From: JBEKHI01 sp050012355
GTDB lineage: Bacteria > Actinomycetota > Actinomycetes > Streptosporangiales > Streptosporangiaceae
Direction: 5' to 3'
Assembly (NCBI GenBank): GCA_050012355.1
Contig: JBEKHI010000143.1
Span: 1-17,794 of the forward strand
Length of the DNA stretch: 17,794 nucleotides
Part shown: positions 6,307 to 12,765 of the stretch, one piece after another
How the letters are laid out: each line of letters starts with the position of its first letter
Numbering within the stretch: position 1 is the stretch's first letter
Position numbers and translations under genes: made by a program
Notes under the pieces: model-generated
What the model saw: only the letters and a program-made list of their open reading frames with translations
What the model was told of the DNA's origin: nothing
Databases searched by the model: none

Positions 6307-7598
6307 AAGAACTGCACCTTCTCCAACGCCTGCTCCAGATCCCAGATCAGGTCCTCGACTGACTCAATGCCGACCGACAGCCGCACTGTTCCCGGCCGGA
6401 CGCCCGCGGCCAGCAGTTCCTCGTCGCTCAGCTGGCGGTGGGTGGTGCTGGCCGGGTGGATGATCAGGCTCTTCGCGTCGCCGACGTTCGCGAGGTGGGA
6501 CCAGAGCGTGACGCCGCGAATGAGATCCTGCCCGCCGATCCGGCCGCCAGCGCAGTCGAACGAGAACACCGCGCCCGCGCCGCGCGGCAGGTACTTATCC
6601 ACAAGCGGCTGGTACTTGTTCGACGGCAGCCCGGGATAGCTGACGTTCGACGCCTTCTCGTGGCCTTCGAGGAACGACGCGACGGCGACGGCGTTGGTCA
6701 CGTGCCGTTCCATCCGCAGCGACAGCGTCTCGAGTCCCTGCAGGAACAAGAAGGCGTTGAACGGCGAGAGTGCCCCGCCGAGATCGCGCAGCGTCTCGGC
6801 CCGGAGCTTCATCAGGTAGCCGTAGGTGCCGAACGTCTCGTGAAACTGCAGGCCGTGGTAGGCAGGCGACGGATCCGCGACCACCGGAAACCGTCCGTTG
6901 GACCAGTTGAACAGGCCAGACTCGACGACGACACCGCCGATGCTGGTGCCGTGACCGCCGATGAACTTGGTCGCCGAGTGGATCACGATGTCGGCGCCCC
7001 AGTCGATCGGCCGGCACAAGTACGGCGTCGCGAACGTGTTATCCACAACCAGCGGCAACTCGTTGTCATGCGCGATCGAGGCGACCGTCTCGATGTCCAG
7101 CACGTTCCCGGCCGGGTTGCCGATCGTCTCGGCGAAGAAGGCCTTCGTGTTCGGCTGGACGGCTTGCCGCCACGCGTCCGGGTCGTCGGGGTCGACCCAG
7201 GTCAGCTCCACGCTCATCTTGCGCAGCATGTGCTTGAGCTGGTTGACCGTCCCGCCGTAGAGCGCCTGGGATGAGACGACGTGATCGCCCGGCTCTAGCA
7301 GCGTGAACAGGGCGGCTGCCTGCGCGGCGATCCCGCTGGCGAACGCGACCGCGCCACTGCCGCCCTCGAGGTTCGCCACCCGCTCCTCGAACACCGCGAC
7401 GGTCGGATTCATGATCCGCGAGTACGTGTTCCCGTATTCCTGCAGGTTGAAGTACGCAGCCGCTGACTCCGGGTCCTCGAACACGTAGCTGGTCGTCTGG
7501 AAGATCGGCACGGCACGCGCGCCCGTGTTCGGGTCGGGGCGTTGCCCCGCGTGCAGCTGCCGCGTCTCGAATCCGTACTCGTGGCTCTCCTCGGTCAC
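6159..7598 (-). CDS. metY: O-acetylhomoserine sulfhydrylase, with an unusual C-terminal run-on
   Basis: This PLP enzyme of the Cys/Met-metabolism family makes homocysteine from O-acetylhomoserine and sulfide. Its N-terminus has FETRQLHAGQRPDPNTGARAVPI, with the substrate-loop Tyr in NTYSRIMNPT (57-66). VVDNTFATPYLCRP follows (184-197), and the PLP lysine K211 lies in HSATKFIGGHG. The C-terminus has GDAKSLIIHPASTTH and VRLSVGIESVEDLIWDLEQAL. The start is GTG at 7598 with GGAGG about 7 nt upstream, overlapping the metX stop by 4 bp (GTGA). Family members end near residue 430, where homology stops here (ALEKVQF). The frame then stays open for about 49 Arg/Ser-rich codons, lying out of frame over the start of the CoA-binding gene. 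This looks like loss of the original stop codon, by mutation or sequence error, not a new domain. Confidence 0.95.
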   Translation of the reverse strand: MTEESHEYGFETRQLHAGQRPDPNTGARAVPIFQTTSYVFEDPESAAAYFNLQEYGNTYSRIMNPTVAVFEERVANLEGGSGAVAFASGIAAQAAALFTLLEPGDHVVSSQALYGGTVNQLKHMLRKMSVELTWVDPDDPDAWRQAVQPNTKAFFAETIGNPAGNVLDIETVASIAHDNELPLVVDNTFATPYLCRPIDWGADIVIHSATKFIGGHGTSIGGVVVESGLFNWSNGRFPVVADPSPAYHGLQFHETFGTYGYLMKLRAETLRDLGGALSPFNAFLFLQGLETLSLRMERHVTNAVAVASFLEGHEKASNVSYPGLPSNKYQPLVDKYLPRGAGAVFSFDCAGGRIGGQDLIRGVTLWSHLANVGDAKSLIIHPASTTHRQLSDEELLAAGVRPGTVRLSVGIESVEDLIWDLEQALEKVQFLWIWKSTRIRRRSSGLSTPPRRSRSSACRATSCGQATSLAITSSGTGTP

Positions 7599-8875
7599 GA
7601 AGCTTCCTCCAGGCTGTGCTTGCTAAAGAAGTGACGGATAATCGGCGTCTGCCGCGCTTCTTCCAGCAGGAAGCAGTCGTGGCCGTAGGGTGCCTCGATC
7701 ACATGAGACTCGACCGGCTTGCCGAGAGTGCGCAGCGCGTCCGCGATCTCGCTCGACGCGGACGGCGGGTATAGCCAGTCCGAGCTGAACGCGATCAGCA
7801 GCGTCCGCGCTTGTATGTCCTTGACTGCCCGGGTGAGCGATCCGTCGCCATGCTGACGCGCGAGATCGAAATAGGTCAGCGCCCGCGAGGTGTACAGGTA
7901 AGTGTTGGCGTCGAAGCGGCGCACGAACGAGTCGGCCTGGTGCCGCAGGTAGCTCTCGACCTCGAACTCCGGCTCGGTGATCGTGTAGCGGATGTCATTT
8001 GCTGAGTTCGTCTCCTGGGGGGTACGGGGGGTGGTCCCCCCGGGGGACCGCTGCAGCCTCCGGCCGAACTTGTCGCCCAGCGCCTGGGCGGACAGGTAGG
8101 TGACGTGCCCGACCATCCGCGCCACCCCCATGCCGGCGTCCGGGGTGCGGCCGGTGCCGTAGTAATGGCCGCCCTGCCAGTCAGGATCGCGCATGATCGA
8201 ATCACGAGCGATCGAGTTCCAGGCCATGCCCTGCGGGTGCAGAGCGTGCGTGCTGGCGATCGCGACGACGGAATCGACCTGATCGGGAAACAGGATCGCC
8301 CACTCGAAGGCCTGCATCCCGCCGAGTGAGCCGCCGGCCACCGCCGCGAGCCGGTCAATACCGAGCGCGTCGAGGAAAGCGCGTTCCGTCCGCACCATGT
8401 CCGCGACGGTGATCACCGGGAAGTCCGCGCCGTATGGCTCGCCCGTCGCGGGGTTAACCGATGACGGCCCGGTGGTGCCGCGGCAGCCGCCGAGCAGGTT
8501 CGTCGAGACGACGAAGAAACGGTCGGTGTCGAATGCCTTGCCAGGCCCGATCATCCCGTCCCACCAGCCGAGCCCCTTGCCGCCCGTACCGTCCCGATCG
8601 GTGGCCCCGAACCCGTCCCGCGTGCTCTCCTCGTCTGGCTTTTTCGCGAAGCCCGCCGCGTGGGCGTCGCCGCTGAGCGCGTGACACACCAGGATGACGT
8701 TGTCGCGCTGGGGTGAGAGGGTGCCGTAGGTCTCGTATGCCACCCGAATCGGATGCAGGTCTCGCCCGCAGTCGAGCCAGACCGGTTCCGGCAGATCGAG
8801 GTACCGCGTCTCGACGGTGCCAACCGAGCCCGCCGTGGCAGTGCTACTAGCAAGTGGCAGGACAGGCTCTGACAT
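7595..8875 (-). CDS. metX: Homoserine O-acetyltransferase
   Basis: This alpha/beta-hydrolase-fold enzyme of 426 residues transfers acetyl from acetyl-CoA to homoserine, the first committed step to methionine. Motifs: CHALSGDAH (64-72), GWWDGMIGPGKAFDT (103-117), nucleophile S183 in GGSLGGMQ, D366 in SSDWLYPP and H399 in YGHDCFLLE, giving the Ser-Asp-His triad. Succinyl specificity cannot be excluded from sequence. An upstream in-frame ATG at 8956 exists, but I chose ATG 8875: homology begins soon after it, and TACGAT lies exactly 6 nt upstream, giving a leaderless start. Two segments look expanded against typical MetX: residues 78-101 (Gly/Asp-rich) and about 276-290, the latter encoded by a GC-rich palindrome. 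The stop overlaps the metY GTG. Confidence 0.94.
   Translation of the reverse strand: MSEPVLPLASSTATAGSVGTVETRYLDLPEPVWLDCGRDLHPIRVAYETYGTLSPQRDNVILVCHALSGDAHAAGFAKKPDEESTRDGFGATDRDGTGGKGLGWWDGMIGPGKAFDTDRFFVVSTNLLGGCRGTTGPSSVNPATGEPYGADFPVITVADMVRTERAFLDALGIDRLAAVAGGSLGGMQAFEWAILFPDQVDSVVAIASTHALHPQGMAWNSIARDSIMRDPDWQGGHYYGTGRTPDAGMGVARMVGHVTYLSAQALGDKFGRRLQRSPGGTTPRTPQETNSANDIRYTITEPEFEVESYLRHQADSFVRRFDANTYLYTSRALTYFDLARQHGDGSLTRAVKDIQARTLLIAFSSDWLYPPSASSEIADALRTLGKPVESHVIEAPYGHDCFLLEEARQTPIIRHFFSKHSLEEAS
8017..8049. repeat. GC-rich palindromic element inside metX
   Basis: G6 tracts at 8017-8022 and 8026-8031 are followed by TGGT and C6 (8036-8041), forming a G6-TGGT-C6 hairpin. GGTCCCCC (8033-8040) and GGGGGACC (8042-8049) also form a perfect 8-bp inverted repeat around one base. 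The two hairpins are mutually exclusive. The element lies in frame in metX and encodes the Pro/Gly/Thr-rich stretch at residues 276-287. It resembles an intergenic REP-type palindrome lodged in a surface loop. Confidence 0.6.
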
Positions 8876-8881
8876 GGGCCT

Positions 8882-8887
8882 ATCGTA
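8882..8887 (-). promoter_or_regulatory. Leaderless metX promoter, -10 box
   Basis: On the minus strand TACGAT is followed by AGGCCC and then the metX ATG at 8875. There is no ribosome-binding site, so transcription probably begins at the ATG. A TTGACA lies at 8913-8908, but the 20-bp spacer is long for a -35 box. The 86-bp gap between metX and the OsmC gene has no room for a SAM riboswitch. Confidence 0.55.
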
Positions 8888-8961
8888 GCCCGGCCCTTCC
8901 GGTGTATTGTCAAGCATACCCATCGGGAATCTTGTGAAATAAGTGAGGGGAGTCACGGGAT

Positions 8962-9510
8962 ATGACCACTGTCACCAATGGGGTGAATGTGGACGCGCTG
9001 CTCGAGGCCCGGGAAGTGCTGAAGGGCGCACCCGAGGCCGCCCAGTTCACCTGGCGAGCAGCCGCCAAGTGGAATAACGGCGTGCACAGCACGATCAAGG
9101 TCCAGAGCTTCTTCGGCCTCGGGCAGGAGCAGAGCCACAAGGAGGAGTCGGTGTTCGAAGCCGACCATCCAGAGGTCTTCGCGGCGGAGGACAACGGCAT
9201 CACGCCGATCGAATACCTCATCGTCGGCCTGGCGAGCTGCCTGACCGCTGGCGTGGCGTCCGTCGCGCAGAACCGCGGCATCCAGCTTCGCTCGGTCGAG
9301 GCGACGGTCGAGGGCAACCACGACATCCGGGGGATCCTGGGCGCTGACAGCGACGTCCGGAACGGCTTCAACGACATCAAGGTGACGTTCACCATCGACG
9401 CGGACGCTTCCAAGGAGGACATCGAAGCGCTGGTCGCCCAGTCGCAGAAGCGCTCCGCCGTGTTCGACGCTCTCACGAATCCGACGGATGTCACCGTCGA
9501 GGTTGCCTGA
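8962..9510 (+). CDS. OsmC family protein lacking the second redox cysteine
   Basis: The 182-residue OsmC/Ohr-fold protein shows GITPIEYLIVGLASCLTAGVASVAQNRGI (residues 79-107), where C93 is in the peroxidatic position, and later a FTIDADAS strand and KRSAVFDALTNPTDVTVEV at the end. In classical OsmC and Ohr a second Cys stands in the later motif (usually CPVS); here it is SAVFD, and C93 is the only cysteine. The protein therefore cannot form the usual intramolecular disulfide, and it may use an external thiol or do something else. Start ATG 8962 has GGGGAG about 9 nt upstream. It is divergent from metX and overlaps the next FAD gene by 23 bp, so the two form an operon, probably for handling peroxide or reactive sulfur or carbonyl compounds (inference). 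Confidence 0.9.
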   Translation: MTTVTNGVNVDALLEAREVLKGAPEAAQFTWRAAAKWNNGVHSTIKVQSFFGLGQEQSHKEESVFEADHPEVFAAEDNGITPIEYLIVGLASCLTAGVASVAQNRGIQLRSVEATVEGNHDIRGILGADSDVRNGFNDIKVTFTIDADASKEDIEALVAQSQKRSAVFDALTNPTDVTVEVA

Positions 9511-10753
9511 GTCCATAACGACGGTCGTCATCGGGGCGGGACACGCGGGTCTCGCGGCGAGCTATTTTCTCGGCGACCGGTCGATTGAGCACGTCGTCCT
9601 GGAACGCGGGGAGGTAGCGAACTCCTGGCGGCATGAACGCTGGGACTCGCTGCGGCTGCTCACTCCGAACTGGCAAAGCCGGCTTCCGGGCCTTCGCTAC
9701 GAAGGCCCGGACCCGGATGGCTACATGACCACGGCGGAAGTGACCGAGTTCATCGAGCGCTTCGCCAAGGCCTCGCTTGCCCCGGTCCGGACCGGGGTCA
9801 ACGTCACCTCGGTGCGGCGCACCGACGACGGGTACCGCGTGGTGACGTCGCAGGGCGAGCTTGCCTGCCGGACGCTGGTCATCGCTTCCGGTGCCTGCAA
9901 CCGGCCGACGGTGCCGCGGTTTCACGATGCGGTGCCGTCGTCCGTCGCGCAGCTGACCCCGTTTGATTACCGGGACCCGTCTTTGCTCCCGGACGGGGGA
10001 GTGCTCGTCGTGGGAGCGTCGGCGACCGGGGTCCAGCTGGCGGCCGAACTGCGGCGGTCGGGCCGGCCGGTGACCCTCTCGGTGGGCGAGCACGTGCGGT
10101 TGCCGCGCACCTACCGGGGACGCGACGTGCTGTGGTGGATGGACGCGTCGGGCGTGTGGGACCAGCGCTACGACGAGGTCGATGACCTCACCCGGGCCCG
10201 GCGGCTGCCGTCGCCGCAGCTCGTGGGGACTCCCGAGCGGGCCACGCTCGATCTCAACGCGCTCACCGCGCTGGGCGTCGACCTGGTGGGTCGCTGGGCG
10301 ACCGTACGTGACGGCGACGCGCTGTTCTCTGGCGGCCTGCGCAACGTGTTCTCGCTCGCGGATCTCAAGATGAACCGGCTGCTGGACTCCTTCGATGCCT
10401 GGGCTGGCTCCTCCGAGCGCTCCGAGCGCTTGGAACCGACCCGGGTACCGCCCTCGACGCGGTTGCGGCTTGACCTGACAAGCGGCGAGATTCGCACGGT
10501 GGTGTGGGCAACGGGCTTCCGGCCCGACTACGAGTGGCTCGACGTGCCGGTACTCGACGAGAAGGGTCTGCTGCGCCACGACGGCGGTGTGGTCGACAGC
10601 CCCGGACTGTACGCCCTGGGCCTCCCCGTCCTGCGCCGCCGCAAGTCCACCTTCATCTACGGCATCGAAGACGACGCCCGCGAAGTGGTGGATCACCTAG
10701 CGGCCCACCTGGCCGGGGCGCGGGGGCACCTTAGGGGCATCGTTGACTCATAG
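9488..10753 (+). CDS. FAD-dependent NAD(P)-binding oxidoreductase, flavin monooxygenase-like (CzcO type)
   Basis: This is a 421-residue two-dinucleotide-binding flavoprotein. The FAD Rossmann motif GAGHAG is at residues 16-21 with the ribose-binding Glu in VVLERGE. NSWRHERWDSLRLLTPNW follows, typical of the CzcO/FMO-like family. The NAD(P) motif GASATG is at 176-181 and the second FAD motif WATGFRPDYEWL at 340-351. I do not see the full FMO fingerprint, so a monooxygenase reaction is likely but not proven, and the substrate is unknown. ATG 9488 lies inside the OsmC gene (23-bp overlap); a TTG at 9503 is an alternative. The final codons and the stop lie inside the first unit of a palindromic repeat, so the natural C-terminus may have been replaced by repeat-derived residues. 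Confidence 0.88.
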   Translation: MSPSRLPESITTVVIGAGHAGLAASYFLGDRSIEHVVLERGEVANSWRHERWDSLRLLTPNWQSRLPGLRYEGPDPDGYMTTAEVTEFIERFAKASLAPVRTGVNVTSVRRTDDGYRVVTSQGELACRTLVIASGACNRPTVPRFHDAVPSSVAQLTPFDYRDPSLLPDGGVLVVGASATGVQLAAELRRSGRPVTLSVGEHVRLPRTYRGRDVLWWMDASGVWDQRYDEVDDLTRARRLPSPQLVGTPERATLDLNALTALGVDLVGRWATVRDGDALFSGGLRNVFSLADLKMNRLLDSFDAWAGSSERSERLEPTRVPPSTRLRLDLTSGEIRTVVWATGFRPDYEWLDVPVLDEKGLLRHDGGVVDSPGLYALGLPVLRRRKSTFIYGIEDDAREVVDHLAAHLAGARGHLRGIVDS

Positions 10754-10790
10754 CCGCCCCTCTATGGGCGTCGATGACTCATCGCTGCCC
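10735..10790. repeat. Two 25-nt palindromic repeats at the 3' junction of convergent genes
   Basis: Units at 10735-10759 and 10766-10790 (period 31) agree at 21 of 25 positions. Each begins GGGC and ends GCCC with TGACTCA in the centre. Unit 2 is a near-perfect hairpin: the CGATGACTCATCG core is a complete palindrome, and 10 of 12 arm positions pair. A further GCCC-TTC-GGGC hairpin follows at 10787-10797. Unit 1 supplies the stop codon of the FAD gene. The placement between convergent stops (10753 and 10810) suits a bidirectional terminator or a dispersed REP-like element. Confidence 0.65.
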
Positions 10791-10809
10791 TTCGGGCGCG
10801 GCGGGAACG

Positions 10810-11301
10810 CTAGCCCACTGGATGGCGGTTGGCGGATTGGGCCACGATTCCGTCGACGTCACCGGGCCCCGCTTTCGCCGTCACGTCGCGCTGGGTGAGG
10901 GTCTCGCCGCAGGATGAGCAGGTCATGACCGAGTCCGCGACGTTCCCGCAGGTCTTGTGGATCATTACGACCGGCGGTCCGTCCGGGGCGGCGTACTTGT
11001 CTCCCCACTGACGCATGGCGACGAGCACGGGCCATAGATCGCGGCCCTTTTCGGTGAGCCGGTACTCGTATCGCGGCGGATGCTCACTGTAGGGGCGCTT
11101 TTCCAGGATGTCGTTATCGACCAGGCTGGTAAGCCGCTGGATGAGGATGTTCCGCGAGATCCCTAGGCGCTGCTGGAACTCATCGAAGCGGCGGACGCCG
11201 ATGAAGACGTCGCGGATGACCAGCATCGTCCACCAATCGCCCACCATCTCGAGGCACTGGGCCACCGAGCAGTGCATGCCGGCGAAGCTTTTCCGTTCCA
11301 C
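10810..11301 (-). CDS. HxlR-family transcriptional regulator with Cys-rich tail
   Basis: This winged-helix repressor-type protein of 163 residues contains CSVAQCLEMVGDWWTMLVIRDVFIGVRRFDEFQQRLGISRNILIQRLTSLVDNDILEKRPY, then the wing YEYRLTEKGRDLWPVLVAMRQWGD. The tail has HKTCGN and MTCSSCGE, an H/C plus CxxC arrangement found in some HxlR proteins that may bind zinc. I chose GTG 11301 because TATCGT lies exactly 6 nt upstream, a leaderless start. A TTG at 11337 would extend the frame across the operator, and ATG 11277 is a shorter option. It is divergent from an MFS exporter and probably represses it, with induction through a thiol or drug signal (inference from known HxlR pairs). Confidence 0.88.
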   Translation of the reverse strand: MERKSFAGMHCSVAQCLEMVGDWWTMLVIRDVFIGVRRFDEFQQRLGISRNILIQRLTSLVDNDILEKRPYSEHPPRYEYRLTEKGRDLWPVLVAMRQWGDKYAAPDGPPVVMIHKTCGNVADSVMTCSSCGETLTQRDVTAKAGPGDVDGIVAQSANRHPVG

Positions 11302-11307
11302 GACGCC

Positions 11308-11350
11308 ACGATAGTGGGTTGCATCATAGAACTCCAATCCTCTATGGTGC
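11308..11350. promoter_or_regulatory. Divergent hxlR/MFS promoters with inverted-repeat operator
   Basis: GCATCATAGA (11321-11330) and TCTATGGTGC (11341-11350) form a 10-bp inverted repeat with one mismatch and a 10-nt spacer. The MFS -10 box TATGGT (11343-11348) lies in the right arm, 7 nt before ATG 11356. The regulator's -10 box TATCGT (11313-11308, minus strand) lies 6 nt before GTG 11301, with the operator at its -35 zone. A third TCTATG half-site is at 11353-11358. Binding of an HxlR dimer would block both transcripts. Confidence 0.65.
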
Positions 11351-11355
11351 GTTCT

Positions 11356-12750
11356 ATGACGCTACTCACCCAACGGGCGCGGGCGGGGAAGTCGGCTAGC
11401 CCAGCACAAATCCTCACGATCGTCTGTGCCGGCGTCGTGCTGGCCAGCCTTGACCTGTTCATCGTGAACGTGGCGCTACCGCAAATCGCCCGCGATCTGC
11501 GCACGCCCAACCTCGCGGAGCTGTCCTGGGTGCTCAACGGCTACGCCATCGTCTACGCGTCGTTGCTGGTGTTCTTCGGCCGGCTGGCCGACCGGTACCG
11601 GCGGGACCGGGCGTTCCTGCTCGGCGTCGCGGTGTTCACCCTCGCCTCGGCGGCCTGCGCCGCCTCATCTAGTGTCGGCATGCTGATCGCCTTCCGCCTG
11701 GTCCAGGCGGGTGGGGCCGCCCTGCTCACCCCGACATCCCTCGGCCTGGTGCTCGCCTCCTATGAGCCGGCGCGCCGGCAAGGCGCGGTGCGCGCCTGGA
11801 CCGCCGTGGGTGGTCTGGCCGCGGCGATCGGCCCGGTGATCGGCGGGCTGCTGGTGACGGCCAGCTGGCGATGGGTTTTCCTGGTCAACGTCCCGATAGG
11901 TCTCGTCACCCTGGTAGTTGGCTGGCGCCGCCTTCCGGCCGTCCCAGGACACGACATCGAGCGGCCCGACCCGCTCGGCGTCGTCCTTTCCGCCGCCTGG
12001 GTCGGCCTGCTCACCTTCGGCTTGGTCGAGGGGCCCGACTGGGGCTGGGGCTCCGCCTCGGTCGAGGTGATTCTCGCCGCCGCGGTCATCCTGCTGGCCT
12101 TGTTCGTGCTGCACTGCCGGCGTAGCCGGACTCCGCTGGTGCACCCGGATCTGTTCCGGTCCAGGCAGTTCACCGGTGCTTCGGTGGTGGCCGTGTTCTT
12201 CTCCGCCGCGTTCGGCGCCATGCTGCTGTCCGTGGTGCTGTGGGAGCAAGACGCGTGGCACTGGTCCGCGCTCAGGTCCGGGCTGGGCATCGCTCCCGGT
12301 CCGCTGATGGTGCCTCTGCTGTCGTTCCTGGTGGCCGGGCGTCTCATCCGCCGCTACGGCCCCGCCCTGGTGATCAGCCTGGGCAGCTTCGTCTTCGCTG
12401 CCGGGGCGGCCTGGTGGTCGCTGGCCGTGACCAGCGTCCCTGACTACGCCTCGGGAATCGTCGGGGGCATGCTGCTGACCGGAGCCGGAGTGGGCCTGAC
12501 GCTGCCCACAATGATGGCCACGGCGGTGGGATCGCTTCCGCCGCATGCCTTCGCCACCGGGTCGGCGGTCGTCAACATGATCCGTCAGACCGGCATAGCG
12601 GTGGGCGTGGCCGTGCTGATCGCCGTCCTAGGTCAGGGGGCGGCGAGCCTGGCGGCCTTCGAGCGTGGCTGGTGGGTAATCGCGGCGCTCTCAGCCGTCG
12701 GCATCATCCCGGCCCTCACGTTGCTGCGCCAGCCGCGAAAGGCTTCGTGA
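11356..12750 (+). CDS. MFS drug exporter, DHA2 (14-TM) family
   Basis: The product is 464 residues with many hydrophobic segments. Early signatures are LASLDLFIVNVALPQIARDL (TM1 with the DHA2 motif), LSWVLNGYAIVYASLLVFFGRLADRYRRDRAFLLG (motif A) and the antiporter motif C, AAIGPVIGGLLVTASWRWVFLVNVPIG. It should be a proton-coupled efflux pump in the cytoplasmic membrane. The substrate is unknown. The frame is open upstream to 11272, but that part crosses the operator and regulator start. ATG 11356, with TATGGT exactly 7 nt before it, is the best start, and ATG 11344 is an alternative. It is divergent from an HxlR regulator, which likely controls it. Its stop lies 15 bp from the stop of the convergent acyltransferase. 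Confidence 0.92.
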   Translation: MTLLTQRARAGKSASPAQILTIVCAGVVLASLDLFIVNVALPQIARDLRTPNLAELSWVLNGYAIVYASLLVFFGRLADRYRRDRAFLLGVAVFTLASAACAASSSVGMLIAFRLVQAGGAALLTPTSLGLVLASYEPARRQGAVRAWTAVGGLAAAIGPVIGGLLVTASWRWVFLVNVPIGLVTLVVGWRRLPAVPGHDIERPDPLGVVLSAAWVGLLTFGLVEGPDWGWGSASVEVILAAAVILLALFVLHCRRSRTPLVHPDLFRSRQFTGASVVAVFFSAAFGAMLLSVVLWEQDAWHWSALRSGLGIAPGPLMVPLLSFLVAGRLIRRYGPALVISLGSFVFAAGAAWWSLAVTSVPDYASGIVGGMLLTGAGVGLTLPTMMATAVGSLPPHAFATGSAVVNMIRQTGIAVGVAVLIAVLGQGAASLAAFERGWWVIAALSAVGIIPALTLLRQPRKAS

Positions 12751-12765
12751 CGGGCGGTACCTCGG

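Noticed and set aside
8876..8956. Upstream ATG extending metX by 27 codons
   Set aside because: The extension does not resemble MetX and would span the promoter region; TACGAT 6 nt before ATG 8875 fits a leaderless start.
8876..8961. SAM riboswitch ahead of the methionine operon
   Set aside because: The gap is only 86 bp, the transcript appears leaderless, and no riboswitch-like helices are seen.
9491..10696. 401-codon open frame on the minus strand
   Set aside because: It is antisense to the FAD-dependent oxidoreductase, Arg/His/Pro-rich and without motifs.
10735..10790. CRISPR-like repeat pair
   Set aside because: There are only two units, separated by 6 nt and diverged from each other, with no cas genes. 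A palindromic repeat fits better.
11272..11355. Longer MFS protein starting at 11272
   Set aside because: This would translate through the HxlR start and the inverted-repeat operator, and the added residues are not membrane-transporter-like.
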